Below the pieces are notes generated by a model. That model saw only the letters and a list, made by a program, of their open reading frames with translations, did no database searches and was not told the DNA's origin. Made by a program: the position numbers and the translations under genes. This document shows, piece after piece, positions 33,051 through 50,052 of a stretch of DNA of 64,000 nucleotides (the stretch's first letter is position 1; each line of letters begins with the position of its first letter). This DNA is from Coenobita brevimanus (Eukaryota; Arthropoda; Malacostraca; Decapoda; Coenobitidae): NCBI GenBank assembly GCA_032717465.1, contig CM064670.1, positions 19,385,939-19,449,938 of the forward strand, given 5' to 3'.

Positions 33051-33209
33051 CAAAAAAAAGAAAAAAAAAAAAGAAATGGCAGACATAAATCATGCCTCAG
33101 AGTCCCCAGGTGGGGGGGGATAAATGCCCCCACCATCCACCCCTCTCCCGGTGATGACTCCTCGACTTGCCTGGAACCACTGTCTGACTCATTCCTTCTT
33201 TTCTGAAAC

Positions 33210-33909
33210 ATTCGCGGCCTTTCCTCTAACTTTCTGCTGAACACCACCTCTCCTCCTCTAAACTCACTTTCTCTTTCTGACTGAGACTCAGCTGTCTTAG
33301 GTAACTGACACCAAGCCCTTTTCTGTATCTTCCTACTTTCTCTATACTCATTTCAAAGCCAAAGGTGGCTGTTGTGTATATGTACACAACGACTTATCTT
33401 GCTCTCGTGTTCCTGAACGTGAGTCTTCTGAATTCTCTACTCTCTGGCTTCGGCTCTCCTATCATTTTCTGACTAAGTATATCTATACTGTTTACTTATC
33501 CCCTAAGTCTAGTTACTATAAAAAATTCTTCGATTACCTTACTTTTGTGATGGAACACATTCTATCCATTTCTCCTTTCTCTGAAATCTCCATTCTACAA
33601 GATTTCAATGTTCACCACCACTCTCCATTCACTGATCCACCTGGTGAACAAGCCTACATCTTTTCTATCCTTATTGACCTAGAGCAGCTTGTACAGCACC
33701 CTATCCATATCCCTGACCGCTTTGGAGAGAGCTCCAACATACTTGACCTCTTCCTTACAACTAATCCTTCTGCTTACACTGTTCATCTTTTCTTTCCGTC
33801 GGGCTCCTCCAATCACAACCTTATTACCTTAACCTGTACTATTGCTCCGGTACTGCCTGTGGACCCTCCAAAGAAACGTCGACTGTGGAACTTTGGAGCT
33901 GCAGATTGA
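33210..33909 (+). pseudogene. LINE-J copy 3 endonuclease
   Basis: Visible segments: an RGLSSNF-like start, LTETQLS-like with a stop (the catalytic Glu region), GGCCVYVHNDLSCSRV, ILQDFNVHHHSPF (an altered GDFN-H motif), and SSNHNLITLTC (an altered SDH motif). The order fits an apurinic-type LINE endonuclease. There are stops early in the domain, and the last clean frame (33547-33909) ends by TGA just after WNFGAAD, where RT linker sequence begins. Confidence 0.75.
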
Positions 33910-35945
33910 GAGGCCCCCAGGCAGTACTTCTTTGATTTTCCCTGCAATGATTATTTCTTCCATGGCCAGGAGCCATCTGAGTGTGCCTTGCGCATTACGG
34001 AGGTTATTCTCTCGGGGATGGACGCAGACATGCCTTTCTCATATCTTTTGACTAATGCAAGAAAGCCTTCATTAAATCACGCTTGTTCTGATGCTGTCCG
34101 CAACAAGGAGAGGGCCTATAAAAGGTCCCCTGAATCACATTTCACATTTCTGCCCGGAATCGTGCTAAGTCTGTTCCTCGCTCTGCTAAAAATAATTTCA
34201 TCCATACTAAATGCTCTCAACTCTCCAACTCGAATTCTTCCCGCTCTTTCTGGCACCTTGCCAAAAACCTTTCTAACAACTTTACCTCATCATCCTTCTC
34301 TCCTCTTTTCTATTCTGATGGCTCTGTAGCTATTTCTTCTACTGATAAAACAGACCTCTACGCTCAGACTTTCTCCTCGAATTCCACCTTAGACGATTCC
34401 GGTGCTGTTTCTCCATCACTTCCCCCCTCTGACTTCCTCATGACTGACATTAAAATTTCTTCAGCTGATGTATTTTCTGCAATCACAGGCCTCAGTACTA
34501 ATAAGACATATGGGCATGATGGAGTCCCTCCTGTTGTTCTCAAGAACCATGCTTCTGTGATTACACTCTGCCTAGGCAAAATCTATCGCCTTTGTCTGTC
34601 AACTTGTACCTTTCCTTCTTGCTGGAAGTTTGCTCTCATTCAGCCAGTTCCAAAGAAGGGTGACCATTCCCAACCCACTAACTATCGTCCAATTGCTTTA
34701 AGATCCTGTGTCTCAAAAGTTTTCGACTCAATTCTTAATAGAAAAATTTTAAAGCATCTTTGCTATCACAAGCTTCTTTCTAATCGTCACTATGGGTTCC
34801 GTTAGGGACGCTCCACTGGCGATCTTCTCACCTACCTTTCAGACTCCTGGTCATCCTCCTTTCGGGACTTTGGCGAAAGCTTTGCCATTGCACTTGACAT
34901 CTCAAAGGCTTTCGATCGAGTCTGGCATAAATCTTTAATTTCCAAACTGCCCTCTTACGATTTCTATCCTTCTATCCGTGCCTCTATTCTGGTCGTTCTA
35001 TAGCCGCTGTTTTAGACAGCCATCGTTCTTCTCCTCGTTCTGTGAACAGTGGTGTTCCTCAGGGCTCTGTCCTATAACAAACTCTCATCCTTTTATTCAT
35101 CATTGACCTTCTAAGCTGTACATCTAACCCTATCCACTCATACGCTGATGACTCCACCCTTCACCTTTCCATTTGGTTCCTACAACGTTCATCTCAGTAT
35201 TTACTTCAAGAAACAAAGGATGAGGCTATGGCACACCTAATGTCTGACTTGACTTGTATCTCTGACTGAGGTAAAAATAATCTGGTTGTTTTTAATGCAT
35301 CAAAGACTCAGTTTTTACTCCTATCAACCCGACAAAATCTTCCACAGGTATACCCACTAATGTTTAATAATATTCAGCTTAATCCAGCATCATCCTTGAA
35401 CATGCATTTGGTTTCATTTACTCGGGACTTATCTTGGAAAGATCATATTACATCTCTTGTAATATCTGCTTCCAAGAGATTAGGTGTGCTAAGCCGACTC
35501 TACTGTATACAGTGGTTTTATCCACCCCTGTGTGAAGTACAACTCTCATGTGTGGGGAGGCTTCCCACATGATAGGGTGGGTCAAAAGCTTTTTGTCTCA
35601 TTAACTCACCTACTCTTACTGAGTCCTTTCAACCTCTGTCTCTTCACCACACTGTTGCATCTTTGTCTCCTTTCTGTTGCTACTTCAATGGTCATTGCTC
35701 CTCTGAACTGTCTGCATGCATTCCTCCACCTGTACGTCGGGCGCATAGCACCTGTCTAGCAGCAAACTCTTATACCTTTTTTGTCGAACTCTCTAACGCA
35801 AGAGTTAACCGTTACTCCGAGTCCTTCATTTATGCAACATGTGAACACTGGAACTGTCTCAGTCTGTCTGTATTTCCTGATTCCTATGGTCTCCAGTCTT
35901 TCAAATGCAGTGTGTTCAGGTATCTCGAAATGATCGGATCTTGAC
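33910..35945 (+). pseudogene. LINE-J copy 3 reverse transcriptase
   Basis: Across several frames: SECALRITEVILSGM, KTYGHDGVPPVVLKN, PVPKKGDHSQPTNYRPIAL (fingers), a stop at 34804 just before the GRSTGDLLTY-like palm segment, FAIALDISKAFDRVWHK, GVPQGSV, SYADDSTLHLS (intact YADD, about 35138-35170), then CEVQLSCVG and CIPPPVRRA in the thumb and C-terminal region, closing with RYLEMIGS at 35945. The absence of an RNase H domain separates it from the I-like LINE at 6908. Confidence 0.82.
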
Positions 35946-36030
35946 TTTGGCTCTCTCTTGTATTTTGTTTTTCTCTTGGAAGGAACAATAATAGCCGGCC
36001 CACGGCCTTTGGTTCCTTTTTCCTTGCATA

Positions 36031-41533
<5,503 letters not shown>

Positions 41534-42067
41534 TCAGTTCTCTAATCGATTCATATGCTATTCTTTGACTCTGTCCATCATTTTTGTTTATTAAGATTTC
41601 AGTCTCTGCAACCTTTTCATCCACACATCTTCTTTTATCTCTCCTAGCTAACCTTCTTACTTCTGAATTCAAACTCCAGTACGCAGCTCTTGCTAATTCA
41701 ATCTCTCGTTCATCAACGCATTGCATCTCACTCCTCAATTTAGCCTCACCTCTCTTTTTTTATCATATCCCACGTTTCCTCTGATATCCATTTCTTTCTC
41801 CTGAATCTATGTCTCCTTCCAATCGTACATTCAGCAGTCTCATGCAAAACTTTGTTCACATCCTCCCACATCTCATCTACACTTCTCTCCTCCTCTTCCA
41901 ACGTTTCCAACACCAAAAACCTATTTCTGCATTCTAATCTGAATTCCTCCTTTTCTTCTCCTTCCCTTCTAAGCTTAACAATATCGTATCTACCAACACC
42001 AGATTTTTCCTTCTTCTGATTTTTAAGTTTAAACCTTATTTTTGCAATGCTGAGTTGATGGTCACTA

Positions 42068-42892
42068 TAGTAGGACTCGCGTACGTTTGCGGCTGTGGTG
42101 TGGCCCCCACCTGTGTACAATGGTGCCACGTTTCCCCAACTTGCGATGTGAAACGGAAGCTATTTATGTACAAGGCAACACAAATTCGATAAATTCAGAT
42201 GAATAAAACTTACACTTGTGTATTTTGATGGATGAATCAACAGTAATCTTATTATGCATGAAATATTTATACAGTAACACAGAAACATGGCATACATATT
42301 GTACAGTGTTGCTAAAAGAAATTGTAGTTACTTTTAATGGTTTTTAGCGTAGTTTTAGGGTGGGTAATAATATCACAGTTATGGATATAAGATAATGAGC
42401 CTGAAAAAAAAAGAAATATGCCAATATCCAAAGTAAAAGAAATAATTCATGTAATTCTTGTGAGTGGCAACACTGACACACCCAGTCTGGCCTAAGGTAA
42501 AGTACGTACCCCTCCGTAGACCCAACCATAGCTTGTACAGGTGTTGCTAGGGAAAAATGCTCACATTTACTGGCTTTTACCATAATTTTAAGGGTGAGGA
42601 ATAATCACATTTATAATCATAAGCTAATATGTAGGACAAAATAGTAGGCATATGCCAATACCGAAGTAAAAAAAAAAAAAAAAAACATTATCCACTCGCG
42701 ACCGGCAACACTTCCACACCCAGTCGGTGTGGAGAGAGAGAGAGAGAGAGGCAGGAGAGGGGCATGCATTGAATGCATTGTCGGCATCACTAAATATAAC
42801 AAAACCAAATTAACAAATGAAAGCACAATTATAAATAACTTATAAAAGAATCAAAAGTACTCAGGGTGGCTCACATTCCCCGCCAGGAGAGG

Positions 42893-42946
<54 letters not shown>

Positions 42947-43020
42947 GGTATAGAAAACGTGGCAACACTGTACACAGGTGCGGGCTACACCACAGCCGCA
43001 AACGTACGCAAGTCCTACTA
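42068..43020. mobile_element. 953-bp element with ~65-bp terminal inverted repeats, TA target duplication
   Basis: The left end TAGTAGGACTCGCGTACG and the right end, read inversely, TAGTAGGACTTGCGTACG start inverted repeats of about 65 bp with a few mismatches. TA at 42066-42067 and 43021-43022 flank the element, and the endonuclease reads across in frame without it (compare copy B). Internally there is a diverged tandem duplication (about 42302-42495 and 42535-42730), an A-run and two (GA)n runs (42728-42751, 42893-42942). No transposase frame. It looks like a non-autonomous DNA transposon; a TA target suggests Tc1/mariner or a relative. Confidence 0.85.
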
Positions 43021-43022
43021 TA

Positions 43023-43277
43023 CCAATATCCGCTCCTCGTTTAACATGAACATCTAGCAGAGAACTTCTATACCTCCTACTGATAGCGATGTGATCAATC
43101 TGATTTTTATATTTTCCACACGGCGACACCCAAGTTGTCTTGTGTATATTGCAATGCTGAAAGAGTGTGCCCCGATGACTAAGTCATTTGCTAGACAGAA
43201 GCTTCCAAACCTCACTCCGTTTTCACTCATCCTACTACCAACTCCCATCTTACCCATACCTGCCTCAAATCCCTCAT

Positions 43278-43281
<4 letters not shown>
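43023..43281 (-). pseudogene. RTE-beta copy A endonuclease middle
   Basis: The minus strand encodes ENGVRFGSFCLANDLVIG, a one-frame break, then SPCGKYKNQIDHIAISRR and KRGADIG, which copy B has uninterrupted. The part before this, including the first catalytic residues, is missing because the copy is 5' truncated at (TA)n. Confidence 0.8.

Positions 43282-43315
<34 letters not shown>
43282..43315. repeat. (TA)n microsatellite between RTE-beta copy A and gypsy B2
   Basis: A short TA run abutting the altered start of the gypsy B2 5' LTR. Confidence 0.95.
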
Positions 43316-43317
<2 letters not shown>

Positions 43318-44125
43318 CTACATACCCTATGATTTCATCATCCTTTGTATAATTCTAATGTACAGTATGCTGCACGTTTGATCACGATTCGCCACGTGGC
43401 TTCCATAGTGACCAGGCTTGCATGTTCTACCTCACTCCCCCCTTCTCCCCCTTATAGAAGAATAAGTCGTTCTTTCTGTTGTTCAGAGCAGGATTGTCAA
43501 CACTTTGTCCCCTATGCCTTCACTTGTGCGTCCTTCTTACAAGTTGAATCATGCTCTGCCTGCCCCCTATATAATGAGCTCAGTCTCTGGATTAGTTGCC
43601 ACTTAGGTATACTCCTCATTCTGTTCACATCTCTGTCCTTCCCTGTACGGTCTATTATTATTTTTGTGAGTGCTCAGGAAGTCTCCAACCATCTAGCTGC
43701 TGTATAATTTGAGTATAAGTGTTATTATCATTTTTCTTGTACTGTATAGCATAAGGCATTAATTCGTAAGCCTAGTAGAGTCTTTGCTGTCAGCCAGTAT
43801 TAGAAATATTTTGTGTAGGTAATAATATTATATCTTGCTTTAACTGAGCATTATCCGGTTTTCTCATTTTATCAGGGCTGACTTAGATAAATTTGCTCTT
43901 GCTAATTTCGTGTTAATAGAGGCTATTGCAGTGAACCATATATGTAACCTATTTTGCCATTAGATTATCCTTATGAGTCCTGAATGTTTAGTTGTTAGTT
44001 TGTGCATTAAACTTTAACTTGTAATTTTACCTAAGTCTTTTGTTTTGAACCTGGAACTTTGCGGGACAGTAGTGATTTTAGTATTCTCACTTGAAGTGTT
44101 CATTATCTCTCTCTGTTCCGTAACA
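43316..44125 (+). repeat. Gypsy B2 5' LTR (810 bp)
   Basis: Similar to the 3' LTR at 48970-49779, with scattered substitutions. Compared with the B1 LTRs, the first third differs by substitutions and an inserted block around GATTCGCCACGTGGC, while the rest is alike. The terminal TG is mutated to CG. Confidence 0.9.
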
Positions 44126-44208
44126 TAAATTGGCGACCTCTTATCAGGATATTCAGGATATTATCATAAGTATATTGCTTGATATTTTGTGACTGTGATT
44201 TATTCATG

Positions 44209-45783
44209 ATGTCTACTATTACTACTCTTGATGAAGCCAAAGATTTTTTGTTAAATATGCAAACAGTGTGTGATGTAGAAAACAGAACAAAGAATGAACT
44301 TAAGCTTGTTGTTCAACAATTGGGAATTGCTGTTCGCTCTCATCATTTTAAAGATCAAATTGTTCGCATGAAAAGCTTGTTTAATGTAACTCCTCCAGAT
44401 GAGCAAACGCAGATTGAAATAGCTAAGTTACAGCTAGCCCTGCAGGAGGTTCGTGCTAAGGAGGCTGAGTCTCAGGCTCGTGCTAAGGAGGCTGAGTTTC
44501 AGGCTCGTGCTAAGGAGGCTGAGTTTCAGGCTCGTGCTAAGGAGGCTGAGTTTCAGGCTCGTGCTAAGGAGGCTGAGTTTCAGGCACGTGCTAAGGAGGC
44601 TGAGACTCAGGCTCGTATTCAGGAGGCACGGGCACAGGCACAGGCTCAGGCACAAATTGAACTTGCTAGGATTCAGGCAGACCATGAGTATCGCATGAAA
44701 CAAGGTGGAACTGGATCATCTAGCTCTGATGATTTTGATGTGGCTAAAAATGTTAAACTTGTCCCTCCTTTTAATGAATCTGATTTAACAAAGTATTTTC
44801 AGTTGTTTGAGAGGGTAGCTACAGGTTTTAATTGGCCCAAAAAGTATTGGCCAGTACTCCTTCAGAGTGTTCTCACTGGTAAAGCTCAAGTAACTTATGC
44901 ATCTTTGCCTCAGGATCAATCTGATAATTATGATGTAGTTAAGAGCTTGATTCTTAAGGCCTATGAGCTTGTTCCTGAAGCCTATAGAGTAAAATTTAGG
45001 ACAACTTATAAGCAAGATAAGCAATCCCATGTTGAGTATGCAAAAATCAAAGAAGATCTGTTAGAGCAGTGGTTAAATTCTAAGAATGTAAATTCTGATT
45101 TTGATAAATTTAAGCAGATGATTTTGCCTGAGGACTTCAAAAGGTGTATTAATAAAGATGTAAGCCTATATCTTGATGAGAAAAGAATAGATAATTTGTC
45201 TGATGCTGCAGTTTTAGCTGATGAATATGTACTCACTCACAAGAGATATTCTAAAGAAAAAGGGAAAGCTGAGAGTAAGTACGTTGCCTTTACTCAGAGT
45301 ACAGGTAACAGGAAAGAGAATAAAGATGATGTTTCTCAGGAAATAAATACCAGCTCCACCTCTAGATTTCAGAAAAGTAAATGTACTTATTGTAGTAAGC
45401 TTGGTCATACTACGGAGAAATGTTTCAGGAGACAGCGTGATGTGAACAAAAAGGAGTCTTTAAATATTCAGTCAATTGGTCTAGTGTCCACCCTTGAGAG
45501 TTCCCAGAATTCTTTAACCGAGTTAACTGAACCTGCTTTGAGGGGTAAATTAAATTCTCACGATGAAGCTCCTCTTTTGAGCAGTAACGTGGGTGACACT
45601 CTCAAGAGTTCATGTGCTAATTTCCTGTCTGATGGTTTTGTCAGTCCTCTGGACAGTAACGACAGGAAATTAGTTAAAATATATCGTGATACAGGTGCTT
45701 CCCAATCCCTTATGCTGACCAGTGTTCTAGGCTCTAATGTTAATTCCTCTGATGAAACTAATCTTACAAGGTGTAGGGAATAA
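44209..45783 (+). pseudogene. gag: Gypsy B2 gag-protease, frameshifted at the end
   Basis: The start is the ATG giving MSTITTLDEA, as in B1. It has the same capsid domain and one CCHC knuckle (CTYCSKLGHTTEKC). Between about 44449 and 44610 a 27-bp unit encoding ARAKEAEFQ-type nonapeptides occurs six times, followed by an AQAQAQ stretch; B1 has a single unit. Protease starts with IYRDTGASQSL, and the frame is broken by a 2-base deletion near 45769 just after, continuing in another frame through FLLGNDIGG. Confidence 0.88.
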
Positions 45784-46798
45784 TTACTTCTCTGTCCCTC
45801 TGTGCAGAGTAAATTTAGAGTCTGGTTTTGTTAATGGTTCCGTTATGGTTGGGTTGGTTGAGACACTCCCAACGTCAGGTGTAACTTTCTTACTTGGAAA
45901 TGATATTGGTGGAAGTCAAGTGTGTCCACCTCCTCAGTTGTCTAGTGAACCAGTGACTGCGACCCAGGATTGTGATGTCCCTGAGGTGTTCTCCGCATGT
46001 GCTGTCACTAGGGCTAAGTCTAAAGTTACTGGTGACTTAGAGGATAATGGTGATGATGATGTTTTCCTAGCTGACACTTTTCTTGCTAATTTGGACCACT
46101 CACCAGATGAGGCAGTACCCCGTAGTGTTGATAATTTGTCTCGTCAAGAGTTGGTTGAGTTGCAGGTTGCTGTCCCTGAGTTGAAAGGTCTAGCTAACTC
46201 TGCTTGCAGTGAGGAAGAGTCAGCTGGCGCTTCTACTTGTTATTATATAAAGTCAGGAGTACTTGTGAGGAAGTGGAGACCCCCAACAGCATCAGCCGAC
46301 TGTGAATGGGAGGTTGTACATCAAGTTGTCATCCCTCGTGTTTGTAGGCAGGATATCATTAGAGTGGCTCATGATTCCAGTTTGGCAGGACACCTTGGAG
46401 TGAGGAAGACTGTGGCACGCATTTTGAAACCCTTCTACTGGCCAGGTATCTTCAGAGATGTTTCCTGGTATTGTAAGTCTTGTCACACCTGTCAAGTTGT
46501 GGGGAAGTGTAATCAGACCAAAAAGGTTGCACCTCTAGTTCCCATTCCTCCTTTTGAGGCGCCATTCACCCGTGTGTTGGTGGATATTGTGAGCCCTCTT
46601 CCTAAGACTTCTTCAGGATTTTCTTATGTGTTGACCCTGATTGATATGGCTACTCGTTATCCTGAAGCCATTCCACTTAGAAATATCTCAGCAAAGAACG
46701 TGGTTAAGGAAATGCTAGGGTTCTTCACGAAGTTTGGTTTGCCCAAGGAGGTACAGTCAGACCGGGGAAGTAATTTCATGTCAGATGTTTTCAAGTAG
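45784..46798 (+). pseudogene. Gypsy B2 protease end and integrase, first part
   Basis: After the shift the frame covers the end of protease, an acidic linker, the zinc domain (HDSSLAGHLGVRKT, then SCHTCQ) and the integrase core start (VDIVSPLPKTSSGF, where B1 has VDIVGPL) through SDRGSNFMSDVF. It stops at a TAG at 46796-46798 where B1 has CAG. At the gag-protease/pol joint this copy reads CAG where B1 has TAG, so neither stop is conserved. Confidence 0.88.
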
Positions 46799-48124
46799 TC
46801 TCTGAAAGAGTTGGCCATCACCCAGATCACGTCTTCAGCTTACCATCCCCAGACCCAAGGAGCGTTGGAGAGATATCATCAAACACTCAAATCGATGCTC
46901 AGGAAATACTGTTTGGAACATCAGAAAGACTGGGATAAAGGTCTTCCATTCGTTGTATTTGCCGCAAGAGAATCTCCAAATAAATCACTGGGCTTCTCAC
47001 CCTTTCAACTACTGTTTAGCCATGAAGTAAGAGGATCCCTTAAGCTACTCAAGGAATGCTGGCTGTCGGAGGAAGATGACGTCAACTTGCTGGAGTATGT
47101 GATGAAGTTCAAAGAATGGCTGTCCACTGCTTTACAGCTGGCGAAAGAGAATTTAGTAGTTGCTCAGGAGAAGATGAAGACTTGGTATGATAAGAATTCC
47201 AGGTTACGCCACTTTCAGCCAGGAGATCAGGTTTTGATTCTGCTACCGGTGCATGGGCAACCTCTTCAAGCCAAGTTTAGTGGTCCATATTTCGTGGAGA
47301 AGAAACTCAGTGATGTCAACTATGTCATCGTCACACCAGATAGTAGAAAGAACAAGCAACTTTGTCACATCAACATGCTAAAGTTATATCACAGGCGGGA
47401 CGAAAATAACCCAGTCTGCACTGTAGCTGTTCCACCCGAGTCTGCAAGTGAAGCTCTCCCATGCAGTATGAGCCTGAGTGATAGTTTGGGGAAGAATCCT
47501 GATATCATGAATGATCTCCAGACTAAGCTTTCTCATCTAGCTCCCGAGGAAAGGCAGGAGTTTTCGGCATTACTGCAGGAGTACCTGCAAGTGTTCCGTG
47601 CCACTCCAGGAAGAACCACTGTGTTGATGCATGATGTTGATGTTGGAGACGCAAAGCCAATTAAACTGACTCCTTACTGTGTGAACCCAGTGAAAGTTCC
47701 TCTCATCCAGAAGGAGCTTGGCTACCTATTGGACCACAAGATGATTAAGCCCTGTCAGAGCGAGTGTAGTTCTCCTATCACTTTAGTCCCTAGGCCAGGT
47801 GGGTCACAGTGGCTCTGCATCGACTACAGACGTGTTAATCAGATAACCAAAACAGACACTTACCCTCTCCCTCGCGTGGAAGATTGCATAGACAAGATCG
47901 GAAAGGCTAGGTACATAAGTAAGTTTGATTTGTTAAAGGGATACTGGCAAGTACCTATGACTGAACGTGCTAGGGAGATCTCATGTTTTGTAACACTAGG
48001 AAAGACTTTTGCATGTTCTGTAATGCCATATGGTATGAAGAATGCACCAGCCACTTTTCAGAAGCTCATGAATGTTGTACAGAGGGTTTGGCAGGATGTG
48101 TTGTTTATATTGATGATGTATTAA
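46799..48124 (+). pseudogene. Gypsy B2 integrase end and reverse transcriptase start
   Basis: The frame continues with YHPQTQGALERYHQTLK (catalytic Glu region), the C-terminal integrase domain with HINMLKLYHRR, then RT: ITLVPRPGGS, CIDYRRVNQITK, FDLLKGYWQVPM, CSVMPYGMKNAPATF. It leaves frame at about 48100 just before the catalytic box. Integrase and RT are joined in one reading frame with no spacer domain, giving direct evidence of the IN-RT order. Confidence 0.9.
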
Positions 48125-48908
48125 TCTTCAGTGACAACTGGAAAGATCACCCATGCCATGTCAGTAAATTTCTTGAGCTTTTGGTTCAGGCTAATCTTGT
48201 AGCTAATTTATCAAAGTGTGAGTTTGGTCAAGCTAAAGTTCAGTACCTTGGGTACGTAATTAGTGATGGACACGTTGCACCATCAGGAGCTAAGGTTCAA
48301 GTTATAAGTGATCTTCCCAGACCTAAAAGTAGGAAAGAGCTACAAAGATTTTTGGGAATGGTAGGTTATTACAGGAGATTTGTTCTTAACTTTTCAATTC
48401 TTGTATCACCACTTACAGACCTACTGAAAAAGGGAGTTAAATTTGTCTGGACCGATAACTGTGAATCCTCTTTCAGTAAACTTAAAGCTATCCTATTAAG
48501 TCAGCCAGTGCTCGCTACTCCAAATTTGCTAAGCCTTTTAAGATGGCTGTTGATGCAAGTGATACAGGAGCTGGGGCTGTTTTGCTGCAAGAGGATGATC
48601 AGGGTATTGAACACCCTGTATCTTATTACAGTAAGAAGTTCACTCCACCTGAAAAGAACTACTCAACTATTGAGAAAGAGCTTTTGGCCTTGATTTTGGA
48701 TTTACAGCATTTTTCATTTTATTTGTGTTCTGGTTTTGACCCCATAGTCATTTATACCGATCATAACCCACTGAAATTCCTTAGTAAGTTTAAAAATAAA
48801 AATCAGAGATTGACAAGATGGAGTCTACTTCTTCAGGAGTATTCATTAGACATACAGCATGTCAAGGGGAAGGAAAATGTTATTGCAGATTGCTTATCTA
48901 GACTTTGG
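48085..48908 (+). pseudogene. Gypsy B2 RT catalytic region and RNase H
   Basis: One frame carries VVYIDDVLIFSDNW (catalytic YIDD, near 48100), KCEFGQAKVQYLGYVIS and LQRFLGMVGYYRRFV. A shift near 48540 leads to RNase H: MAVDASDTGAGAVLLQ (first Asp), NYSTIEKELLALI (Glu), VIYTDHNPLKFL (second Asp) and VKGKENVIADCLSRL near the end. This is the segment missing from gypsy B1. It is followed by a stop and the 3' untranslated part with the polypurine tract. Confidence 0.88.
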
Positions 48909-48969
48909 ACAGATTGTTTTAGAGTAATAAGAAATTTCCTTTGTAAATTTCTTTTTCTTTGTGGGGAGG

Positions 48970-49779
48970 TGTTACATAGCCTATGATTTCATCATTCTTT
49001 GTATAAATCTAATGTACAGTATGCTGTATGTTTGATCACGATTCGCCACATGGCTTCCATGGTGACCAGGCTTGCGTGTTCTACCTCACTCCCCCCTTCT
49101 CCCCCTTATAGTAGAATAAGTCGTTCTTTCTGTTGTTCAGAGCAGGATTGTCAACTCTTTGTCCCCTATGCCTTCACTTGCGCGTCCTTCTTACAAGTTG
49201 AATCAAGCTCTGCATGCCCCCTATATAATGAGCTCAGTCTCTGCATTAGTTACCACTTAGATCTTCTCCTCATTCTGTTCACATCTCTGTCCTCCCCTGT
49301 ACGGTATATTATTATTTTTGTGAGTGCTCAGGAAGTCTCCAACCATCTAGCTGCTGTATAATTTGAGTAAAAATGTTATTACCATTTTTCTTGTACTGTA
49401 TAGCATGAGGTGTTAATTCGTAAGCCTGGTAGAGTTTTTGCTGTCACCCAGTATTAGTAATATTTTGTGTCTGTAATAATATTATATCTTGCTTTAACTG
49501 AGCATTATCCGGTTTTCTCATTTTATCAGGGCTGACTTAGATAAATTTGCTCTTGCTAAATTCGTGTTAATAGAGGCTATTCCAGTTAACCATATATGTA
49601 ACCTGTTTTGCCATTACATTATCCTTATGAGTCCTGAATGTTTAGTTGTTAGTTTGTGCATTAAACTTTAACTTGTAATATTACCTAAGTCTTTTGTTTT
49701 GAACCTGGAACTTTGCGGGACAGTAGTGATTCTAGCATTCTCACTTGAAGTGTTCATTATCTCTCTCTGTTCCGTAACA
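48970..49779 (+). repeat. Gypsy B2 3' LTR (810 bp)
   Basis: It runs from TGTTACATAG to TTCCGTAACA and matches the 5' LTR with scattered differences. The right flank is (TA)n. Confidence 0.93.

Positions 49780-50052
<273 letters not shown>

Larger units (their letters stand above)
33080..36030 (+). mobile_element. LINE-J copy 3 (jockey/CR1-group), head to head with copy 2
   Basis: The plus strand carries endonuclease, RT and the family 3' tail (CCTTTGGTTCC, then GCATAAAAAA). It starts about 30 bp from the truncated 5' end of minus-strand copy 2, with an A-rich run between. Many stops and frameshifts are present. It is the most complete LINE-J copy here and the reference for copies 1, 2 and 4. 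Confidence 0.85.
43316..49779 (+). mobile_element. Gypsy B2: Gmr1-like LTR retrotransposon with all domains, broken frames
   Basis: LTRs at 43316-44125 and 48970-49779 (810 bp each) enclose gag, protease, integrase, RT and RNase H in that order. At the left end the usual TGTTAC reads CGCTAC. A primer-binding site ATTGGCGACC follows the 5' LTR and GTGGGGAGG precedes the 3' LTR. Breaks: a 2-base deletion near 45769, a TAG at 46796-46798, and frameshifts in the RT/RNase H part (near 48100 and 48540). Both outer flanks are (TA)n. Confidence 0.92.
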
